Shown piece after piece: positions 51,481 to 57,365 of a stretch of DNA of 57,365 nucleotides (its first letter is position 1; each line of letters starts with the position of its first letter). The translations under genes and the position numbers were made by a program. The notes beneath the pieces were generated by a model. It searched no databases and was not told the DNA's origin. It saw nothing but the letters and a program-made list of their open reading frames with translations. Source of the DNA: an uncultured Acidobacteriia bacterium (lineage in GTDB: Bacteria > Acidobacteriota > Terriglobia > Bryobacterales > Bryobacteraceae); assembly GCA_903929755.1 (NCBI GenBank), contig CAIYVZ010000040.1:1-57365 (forward strand). The letters run 5' to 3'.

Positions 51481-52956
51481 ATGCCATTTGTACTCTCGCT
51501 CGACGAAGGAACCACCAGCGCCCGCGCCGCTCTCTATAACCAACGCGGTGAACGTATCGCCATGCAGTCCGTGCCGTTCGACTGTGCTTACCCCTACCCG
51601 GGGTGGGTGGAGCAGGACGCAACCGCCATTTGGCGCGCGCAACTGGCGGCGGCCCGAGCCACCCTTGCGGAGGCCGGAATTAACGCCGCCGATATCGCGG
51701 CCTGCGGCATTACCAACCAGCGCGAGACGACGGTCGTCTGGGATAAGAAGACCGGCGAACCCGTCGCGCCCGCCATCGTCTGGCAGTGCCGCCGCACCGC
51801 CGACTTCTGCAATGAACTGAAGCAGTCTCTGGATGGTGGGCTCGTCGAGTCGAAGACCGGCCTGGTGATCGACGCCTACTTCTCGGGCAGCAAGATCCGC
51901 TGGATTCTGCACAATGTCCCCGGGGCCATGGCACGCGCTCAGGCTGGTGAACTGCTGTTCGGCAACATCGACACCTGGCTGATCTGGAATCTGACCGGCG
52001 GCGAAGTCCATGTCACCGACTACACCAACGCCTCCCGCACCATGCTGATGGATCTGGAATCCGGCGACTGGAACGACGAACTCCTGCGCATCCTCGACGT
52101 GCCCCGCGCCATGCTGCCCCGCATTGTGCCGTCCTCAGGCCGCGTCGGGACCATCCTCCCCTCCCTGCTCGGCGCGGCCATTCCCATCAGCGGCATCGCC
52201 GGTGATCAGCAGGCCGCCCTCGCTGGTCAGGCCTGTTTCCGCGCCGGCTTGTCCAAGAACACCTACGGCACAGGTTGCTTCGCGCTGACCCACACGGGCG
52301 GTCTGCGACCCCACTCCCGCAACCGCCTGCTCGGCACCCGTGCCGCGTCGGCTGATGCTACCGCCCAGTTTGCCGTGGAAGGCAGCGTTTTCATCGGCGG
52401 CGCGGTGGTGCAGTGGCTTCGTGATGGCCTGGGCCTGATCCAGTCCGCCGCTGAAACCGAAGACATCGCGCTCAGTATTCCGGACACGGGCGGCGTGCAC
52501 GTCGTCCCTGCTTTCGTCGGTCTGGGCGCACCCTACTGGGATTCGGCGGCTCGCGGCATTCTCTGCGGCCTGACCCGCAACTCCGGCAAAGCGCAGATCG
52601 TCCGTGCCGCGCTCGAGAGCATCGCCTTCCAGAGTCGTGACCTGATTGACGCCATGGAAGCCGACTCCGGTGAGTCCATCGCCGAACTTCGCGTGGATGG
52701 CGGTGCGGCCGTCAACAATTTCCTCATGCAGTTTCAGGCCGATATCCTCGGCAAGCCCGTCGTGCGTCCGGTGGATGTGGAAACCACGGCGCTGGGCGCG
52801 GCTTACCTGGCCGGAATCGCCGAAGGTATCTGGAGCGGCGCCGACGAAGTGGAAAGCTTCTGGCGTGTGGAGCGCCGTTTCGAACCGCGGATGGGCGATG
52901 CCGAACGTGCCGCTCGTATGGATGGCTGGCGCGATGCCGTGCGGAGATCGCGATGA
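51481..52956 (+). CDS. glpK: Glycerol kinase
   Basis: 491 residues, family length. It phosphorylates glycerol to glycerol-3-phosphate in the cytoplasm. Motifs: LSLDEGTTSARAALYN at the N-terminus (phosphate 1), GITNQRETTVVWDKKTGEP, IVWQCRRTADFC, INISGIAGDQQAAL-type loop (ISGIAGDQQAALAGQ), KNTYGTGCFALTHTG, and the FGGY C-terminal domain ALESIAFQSRDLIDAME with LRVDGGAAVNNFLMQFQADI. It leads a glpK-DUF485-actP operon, overlapping the DUF485 gene by four bases. No glpF or glpD is nearby. Confidence 0.95.
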   Translation: MPFVLSLDEGTTSARAALYNQRGERIAMQSVPFDCAYPYPGWVEQDATAIWRAQLAAARATLAEAGINAADIAACGITNQRETTVVWDKKTGEPVAPAIVWQCRRTADFCNELKQSLDGGLVESKTGLVIDAYFSGSKIRWILHNVPGAMARAQAGELLFGNIDTWLIWNLTGGEVHVTDYTNASRTMLMDLESGDWNDELLRILDVPRAMLPRIVPSSGRVGTILPSLLGAAIPISGIAGDQQAALAGQACFRAGLSKNTYGTGCFALTHTGGLRPHSRNRLLGTRAASADATAQFAVEGSVFIGGAVVQWLRDGLGLIQSAAETEDIALSIPDTGGVHVVPAFVGLGAPYWDSAARGILCGLTRNSGKAQIVRAALESIAFQSRDLIDAMEADSGESIAELRVDGGAAVNNFLMQFQADILGKPVVRPVDVETTALGAAYLAGIAEGIWSGADEVESFWRVERRFEPRMGDAERAARMDGWRDAVRRSR

Positions 52957-53258
52957 ACCAGTCTCATCCCGACTGGCGCAAGGTGGATGCCGATCCTGAT
53001 TTTCGCCGGCTGGTGAACGCTCGTAAGCGCTTCATTATCCCTGCGTTTATCTTTTTTTGCACCTACTACTTCACCCTGCCGGTGCTGGCCGGGTGGTTCC
53101 CGGAGCTCATGAAGACGAAAGTTGTGGGCCCCCTGAACGTGGCTTATCTCTTTGCCCTCTCGCAGTTCTTCATGGCGTGGATCGTGGCCCTGTTGTATGT
53201 CCGGGCCGCTGCCCGCTTTGACCGTATGGCCAATGAAGTTCTGGAGAAAAATCACTAA
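52953..53258 (+). CDS. DUF485 membrane protein (YjcH-like)
   Basis: 101 residues with two membrane helices (FIIPAFIFFCTYYFTLPVLAG and NVAYLFALSQFFMAWIVALLY) and a C-terminal basic tail. Together with ActP this small protein forms the usual yjcH-actP acetate-permease pair. It starts within the glpK stop and ends one base before actP. Confidence 0.92.
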   Translation: MNQSHPDWRKVDADPDFRRLVNARKRFIIPAFIFFCTYYFTLPVLAGWFPELMKTKVVGPLNVAYLFALSQFFMAWIVALLYVRAAARFDRMANEVLEKNH

Positions 53259-53259
53259 G

Positions 53260-54852
53260 ATGTCTACGCCTCTGATCATGTTCCTCGGTTTCATCCTGGT
53301 GACGCTCCTCATTACCTGGAAGGCCGCCCGCCAGTCCTCTGGTTCCAGTAACTACTTCGCCGCCGGACGCGGTATTACCGCCTGGCAAAACGGCATCGCC
53401 GTCGCGGGCGACTACATGTCCGCCGCCTCTTTCCTCGGCATCGCCGGCATCATCGCTTTCCAGGGTTATGACGGGTTTATGTACTCGGTGGGCTGGCTGG
53501 TGGCGTACCTGACCGTGCTCCTCGTGGTCGCCGAACCTCTGCGCAACGCCGGCAGCTATACGATGGCCGATGTCCTTGCCTACCGCCTGCGCCCGCGGCC
53601 CGTCCGCGCCATGGCTTCGCTCAGCACCCTCATCGTCAGCACGTTTTACATGATTGCGCAGATGGTGGGCGCGGGGACTTTGGTGGCCCTGCTCCTGAAA
53701 GGCTCCGGCATCGGTTTCAACGGCGCAGTGGCAGGTGTCGGCGTCCTCATGGTCGCTTACGTCGTCTTCGGCGGCATGCTCGCCACCACTTGGGTCCAGA
53801 TCGTGAAGGCTATTCTTCTCATCGCCGGAACCATCCTGCTCAGCGTCCTCGTGCTCGGCCATTTCGACTTCAGCTTCGCGGCGTTTTTCGAGGCGATCAC
53901 GCACGTGAAATCCGGCGGCAAGACCCTGAACTTCCTCGAACCCGGCCTCCGCTACAAACCGCCCTACGGAGCCATCGACCTCATCTCCCTCGGTCTCGCC
54001 CTGATCTTCGGAACCGCCGGCCTGCCCCACATTTTGGTCCGCTTCTACACCGTGCCCGACGCGAAGACCGCCCGCATCAGCGTGGTCTGGGCCATGTTCA
54101 TCATCGGCGCGTTCTACATCATGACGACGTTCCTCGGCTTCGGAGCCGCCACCATCCTCGGCAGCGACTTCATCAAGCTCAACGGAGGCATCAACATGTC
54201 CGCCCCGCTCCTCGCCCAGCGCCTCGGAGGTGATGTCTTCTTCGCCTTCATCTCGGCGATTGCCTTTGCCACAATCCTTGCCGTAGTTGCAGGCCTGACC
54301 ATCAGCGCCTCGACGTCATTCGCGCATGACTTCTACACGAACGTCCTCCATCACGGAAGAGAACAGCGGCCAGGAGAACAGGTTCGCGTCGCACGAATCA
54401 CAGCGGTAGTGGTCGGCATCGTGTCCATTATCATCGCGATCCTGTTAGGGCCTGCCTTCAACGTGGCGTTCCTGGTAGGCCTGGCGTTCGCCGTAGCGGC
54501 ATCTGCCAACCTGCCCGTCATCGTCTTCTCCATCTTCTGGAAGCGCTTCAACACGGCAGGCGCTCTTTCCGGCCTGGGCGTCGGCCTGGCTGGCTCGCTG
54601 GTGCTGATCGGTATTGGCCCCAGCGTGATGGGCGTAGACGGGGCCTCAGTAGTTGGCGCGGCCCGTCACATGATCCAGTCCCCACCCCTCTTCCCGCTGG
54701 AAAACCCCGGCATCGTCAGCATCCCGCTGGGCTTCATCGGCGCCTTCATCGGGACCCTCTGCGGAAACGAGCCCGAATCGGAAGAGAAGTTCGCCGAGAT
54801 GGAAGTCCGCGCGAATACGGGGTTAGGCGCGGAGAAAGCCACCGCGCACTAA
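53260..54852 (+). CDS. actP: Cation/acetate symporter
   Basis: 530 residues, sodium:solute symporter family, 13 or so membrane helices. The start at 53260 follows the DUF485 stop by one base; the longer frame is shadow. Signatures include SSNYFAAGRGITAWQNGIAV, AGDYMSAASFLGIAGIIA, GTAGLPHILVRFYTVPDAK and AFATILAVVAGLTISASTSF AHDFY (the conserved helix-8 region). It imports acetate or other short monocarboxylates with a cation. Co-operonic with glycerol kinase, an unusual partner, implying joint use of small carbon sources. Confidence 0.94.
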   Translation: MSTPLIMFLGFILVTLLITWKAARQSSGSSNYFAAGRGITAWQNGIAVAGDYMSAASFLGIAGIIAFQGYDGFMYSVGWLVAYLTVLLVVAEPLRNAGSYTMADVLAYRLRPRPVRAMASLSTLIVSTFYMIAQMVGAGTLVALLLKGSGIGFNGAVAGVGVLMVAYVVFGGMLATTWVQIVKAILLIAGTILLSVLVLGHFDFSFAAFFEAITHVKSGGKTLNFLEPGLRYKPPYGAIDLISLGLALIFGTAGLPHILVRFYTVPDAKTARISVVWAMFIIGAFYIMTTFLGFGAATILGSDFIKLNGGINMSAPLLAQRLGGDVFFAFISAIAFATILAVVAGLTISASTSFAHDFYTNVLHHGREQRPGEQVRVARITAVVVGIVSIIIAILLGPAFNVAFLVGLAFAVAASANLPVIVFSIFWKRFNTAGALSGLGVGLAGSLVLIGIGPSVMGVDGASVVGAARHMIQSPPLFPLENPGIVSIPLGFIGAFIGTLCGNEPESEEKFAEMEVRANTGLGAEKATAH

Positions 54853-54955
54853 GAACTACGAACCGCTCGCTCGGTGTTTAGCCACTTACCGCTTCGAGAC
54901 TGACTTGTGGGATTTGCAAACCCATGAGTTCAGAGCTCGACGGGAGTCTCAAAAC

Positions 54956-55586
54956 CTACCCCATTCGGCACAGGCACCACCGGGGAGCGGCAGTCGGGCA
55001 GCCCCTATTTTGGCAGGCCGCCACGTCCGCGCCCCGTCGTGCATTTCGCCGTCTCATCGCACACAGAAGAGCCAGACCGACACAAGTTGTAGTTGTAGGT
55101 AATGGTTCGGGAGCTGGGGAGGTGGACCAAACTCCGGGGTTATTGAAGCTGCCGCCAAACCCCTGGCTTCCGAACCCTTGATCGGATGTCGCGAACCCAA
55201 TACCCAACGGCCCAAATTGTTCCAGGATTTCACTGCCTGGCGCGATCTGCTGGTTTGCCTCCCAGATCGAAATATTACCGCCGGACGTTGCAAACCCAAA
55301 ATGATGGCTCGTGGCGTTTTGCGAGTCGATGGTTTGGATGCCGTCGGTGAAGCTAAACGAAGTGACCAGGGAATTGTAAAACGTTAGTGTGCCTTCCGAA
55401 TCTGGCAGGGGAAGCACTGAGTGTGACACTTCCGGTTACCTCGTCTTGGGTCGTGTAAGACCCCCTTACGCGAGTGAACTCGTTCCCTGTGTAGGTATAG
55501 ACAAAAGAACCCGCATACGCTGCACTGGAGCACAGGAGCAGCAGGACAAGGGAGCAGCGAATCGTGTAAGTCAAGAGTTTGAACAC
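54956..55586 (-). pseudogene. Frameshifted PEP-CTERM-like exported protein
   Basis: Two minus-strand frames form one protein. The first, from GTG at 55586, gives a signal peptide (CSLVLLLLCSSAAYAG) and SFVYTYTGNEFTRVRGSY...EVTGSVTLS. The second continues as PLPDSEGTLTFYNSLVTSF and ends with Pro-Glu-Pro, a hydrophobic helix and MRRRNARR, a PEP-CTERM-type sorting signal. The break is at a run of four C (plus-strand GGGG 55408-55411): one added C restores the frame. The ISNCY element begins five bases above the start, so promoter and ribosome site are lost. A sequencing error at the homopolymer would mimic the frameshift, but not the missing promoter. Confidence 0.7.
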
Positions 55587-55695
55587 GACAATGTTGTTGC
55601 TCAGGGAAAATGTCCCCTTAACTGCTCAGGGAAAATGTCACCCCTGTTGAGCCGGGGACTCTGTCCCCGGACCCCTGGGATTTGACGCATTCGCG

Positions 55696-55745
55696 CCGGG
55701 ATTGGCAGAACAAGCGGGAACGAGAATCGTTCCCGCCAATCCCGG
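55696..55745. repeat. Nested hairpin inside the ISNCY element
   Basis: Outer arms CCGGGATTGG / CCAATCCCGG (55696-55705, 55736-55745) and inner arms GCGGGAACGA / TCGTTCCCGC (55714-55723, 55727-55736) around a three-base loop. It lies in the about 180-base non-coding stretch between the left end of the element and the transposase stop. It may be a transcriptional block or a structured 3' end. A smaller hairpin CCGGGGA...TCCCCGG lies at about 55651-55670. Confidence 0.7.
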
Positions 55746-55823
55746 CCACTGAAGCGGGGCTCGGGGTGCATCCCTGCATTGCCCTATCCTCCGTTCAGTC
55801 CGCTTGCCAGTGTAGCGAAGTGA

Positions 55824-57088
55824 TCATGTGCGAAGTGCCGGGCGGCCGCCCAGGTTGTAGACGCGGATCGGCTTCTTCTTGCGCGGCGCTGTGTTTTTCC
55901 GGAACGGTTGGGCGCGCACAGGACCCGCGTCGGCAGCGGCTGGTTGAACATGTAGAAGTCGGCGGTCGAGAAAGACGTGAAAGTCGCCTTTGGGCTGATG
56001 GCACACCTCGACCTTCTTGCCCGCGTAGCCCCGGCCGCTCGCCAGAGGCGGCAACTGGATCGTTACTCCGGGGACCGCCGTGATGCCATGGTCTTTCCCC
56101 ACCACCCGTTCGTAACGCAGGCTGAAGATGTAGTTCAGGTCCAGCCGCACATCGAGCTTTCGCCAGACTACTGCCGGAGCCTTTGGTTTCTTGCCGAAGC
56201 GAACGTTGTACTCGGCGAGGAACAGGGTCAGGACTGCTTGAGCCTGCTCCAGAGTGGACGCTTGAGCCAAACGCAGTTCGCTGCTCAGCCGATCCTGAAA
56301 GGTGCGCCACGTCCGCTCGATCCGACCTTTCGCCTGCGCAGATCGGGCCACGATTACCTCAATACCCAGTTCTTCCAGCGCGCGGCCCACCTGTGTGGGG
56401 AATTGTTTGCCCGCCAGTCCTTCCTCAAGCGACCAGTGCTTGTCATTGCGTTGCAGCGTGCCATGCTGATCGCGGTAAATGGCCCAGGGAATTCCTCTGT
56501 CTTCCACCTGCGCACGGAACAAACGAAGATAGCCGACGCTGTCCTCGTGTTCAGCCTGAAAATGAGCGGCGCAGACTTTATTGGTGGCATCATCAACGCC
56601 TCCCATCAAAGTCAGATAAGGTCCGCGCCCTTCCAGCCAGTCGTGACGGCTTCCGTCTACCTGTAACAGCATCCCTTCCTGTGCCCGGCGCTCGCGGCGC
56701 GAACGGTACTTCGGAGGACGGCGCTTCTGTGGCGACCGAATGCCAGCCTCACGCAGAATGCGCTGGATACTGGCCCGACTGAGCGTCAGGCCTTCCTTGC
56801 TGATCAGCTTCTCATGCAGATGACTGTCGTTGAACCCGGCATACTTGCCACCAGCCAGTTCCAGCACCCGGCCCCGAATCTCTTCAGTGATTGCGTTGGC
56901 CGGTTGCCGACCTGCATTGCCGTGGTGAACCCACTCGGCATCGGCCGCATCGTAATTCCGCTTCAGCCGTTTTTCACCTGCCGCTCGCCCAGCCCAAGCA
57001 GCACAGCCGCCTCAGCTACGCTCAGCCGCCCTTCCACCGCGCTCTCAACTACTTTCAACCGCTGCAACTCCTGCTGGCTCAATGTCAC
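55824..57088 (-). pseudogene. ISNCY transposase, split by -1 frameshift
   Basis: The N-terminal frame (57088 down to TGA at 56965-56963) encodes the helix-turn-helix part LSQQELQRLKVVESAVEG and LSVAEAAVLLGLGERQVK. The other frame continues as RLKRNYDAADAEWVHHGN and runs to 55824 with the DDE catalytic core (LLQVDGSRHDWLEGRG, IYRDQHGTLQRND, AKGRIERTWRTFQDRL). Family members normally read QVKRLKRxY in one frame. The break is at a run of five A (plus-strand T 56970-56974). A -1 slip at G-AAA-AAC would join the frames, so programmed frameshifting is possible, but an indel is the simpler reading. An internal ATG at 56867 would lack the DNA-binding domain. Confidence 0.85.
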
Positions 57089-57186
57089 CCTCCATTAAAT
57101 CGCTTGGGGTGACATTTTCCCTGAGCAGTTAAGGGGTGACAGAATCCCTGAGCAACAACAAACTGCAACCCGAGAAGGCATTTTCA

Positions 57187-57229
57187 GTGGCGCGTATTCC
57201 GGACGAAGAGATCGAACGGCTAAAGAAAG
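57187..57229 (+). pseudogene. Fragment of CHC2/primase-like gene
   Basis: From a GTG at 57187 (GAGAAGG nine bases upstream) the frame reads VARIPDEEIERLKK. This is the opening of a family of CHC2 zinc-finger, DnaG-primase-like proteins, recognised from memory. After 14 codons the match stops exactly where an IS66-type end (GTAACAG) begins. The rest of the gene would lie beyond the window's end, on the far side of that element. Short, so moderate confidence. Confidence 0.4.
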
Positions 57230-57365
57230 GTAACAGTTCAGGTAGGGCGGGAATTCTTGAGTAGGGACGTGGGCGGTTGTGCCAGGCGGTGTGAGCGGAT
57301 GGCGCTGTTGAGGTAGTCGAGAGGGTGACGGTTCTGCATGCGGCAGGTTTGCGTGACGGTCAGCA
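57230..57365 (-). mobile_element. Right end of an IS66-type element, cut by the window
   Basis: Begins with GTAACAGTTCAGG at 57230; IS66 ends typically start with GTAA. The eight bases before it, AAAGAAAG (57222-57229), would be the target duplication that IS66 elements make. Only one end is in the window. Confidence 0.55.
57238..57365 (-). CDS. IS66-family transposase, C-terminal part only
   Basis: The minus-strand frame from the window edge to TGA at 57240-57238 gives about 41 residues: LTVTQTCRMQNRHPLDYLNS, then AIRSHRLAQPPTSLLKNSRPT. This matches the conserved C-terminal element of IS66 TnpC proteins (TCRxQxxxPLDYL...A...H..G/AxPxxSLL). The rest of the gene lies outside. The stop is eight bases inside the element's end, as usual for this family. 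Confidence 0.6.
   Translation of the reverse strand, partial: LTVTQTCRMQNRHPLDYLNSAIRSHRLAQPPTSLLKNSRPT

Larger units (their letters stand above)
55592..57160 (-). mobile_element. ISNCY-type insertion sequence, about 1.57 kb
   Basis: Long terminal inverted repeats of about 50 bases frame a transposase. Left end 55592-55643 and right end 57106-57160 share TTGTTGCTCAGGGA at the tip and CTTAACTGCTCAGGGAAAA further in. Each arm carries the motif CTCAGGGA twice, as expected for two transposase binding sites. The right arm has a small block change (GTGACAGAAT instead of GACATTTT). No convincing target duplication is visible. The element lies directly upstream of the PEP-CTERM-like pseudogene. Confidence 0.88.

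Noticed and set aside
54924-55181. Plus-strand ORF of 85 codons
   Set aside because: It is antisense to the PEP-CTERM-like pseudogene, has no protein-like pattern and no ribosome site. The rest of the gap 54853-54955 shows nothing.

Overview
The window (57,365 bases, GC-rich) looks like a chromosome segment of an Acidobacteriota bacterium, most likely a Bryobacterales/Solibacter-type lineage. This is inferred from gene content. There is an Oar-like TonB-dependent receptor with a carboxypeptidase-regulatory N-terminus, a CRTAC1 (VCBS/UnbV) gene between TPR genes, a DUF1501 + DUF1549/DUF1553 cytochrome pair, many secreted hydrolases, and the local ISNCY-type transposase. No 16S, tRNA or CRISPR sequence was seen to confirm it.

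Layout. 1-1.8 kb: a 5'-eroded gene, a SEC-C protein, a small palindromic (MITE-like) element and an orphan HicB-like gene. 1.8-11.5 kb: housekeeping genes, with mfd and purA on the minus strand and a conserved unknown, pheS and pheT on the plus strand; pheT is translationally coupled to a secreted nucleoside hydrolase. 11.4-20 kb: secreted catabolism, with a CE15-like glucuronoyl esterase, DUF1501 and DUF1549/1553 genes, a CocE/X-Pro hydrolase and an alkaline-phosphatase-superfamily enzyme. 20-23.3 kb: an ABC exporter whose permease is fused to an amidohydrolase; its 3' end carries a tandem repeat in which every unit contains a stop codon. 23.3-26.5 kb: an ECF sigma / anti-sigma (with HEAT-like tail) / two DUF4097 genes operon. 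26.5-30.5 kb: a 2Fe-2S ferredoxin diverging from a glycoside-hydrolase-like protein plus MFS transporter. 30.5-34.2 kb: two c-type cytochrome genes, one with seven CxxCH motifs joined to TPRs. 34.5-38.1 kb: the TonB-dependent receptor. 38.1-43.4 kb: a compact minus-strand operon (Gfo/Idh, small secreted protein, TPR, CRTAC1, TPR). 43.5-50.9 kb: a PP2C phosphatase, then a metal-efflux operon (VCBS protein, CzcC/CzcB/CzcA-like, DUF190). 51-54.9 kb: a small conserved gene diverging from glpK-DUF485-actP. 54.9-57.4 kb: decay, with a frameshifted PEP-CTERM-like gene, a full-length ISNCY element whose transposase is frameshifted, a CHC2/primase-like fragment, and the end of an IS66-type element.

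The genes suggest a heterotrophic soil bacterium that takes up plant-derived oligomers by TonB and MFS transport and processes them with secreted hydrolases (glucuronoyl esterase, GH-like protein, peptidase, phosphatase, nucleoside hydrolase). Metal efflux and envelope-stress regulation are also present. The parts most worth following up are the permease-amidohydrolase fusion, the in-frame stop-codon repeat, the sigma/HEAT anti-sigma/DUF4097 operon, the seven-heme TPR protein, the CRTAC1 operon, and two divergent promoters whose -10 boxes sit directly before start codons.
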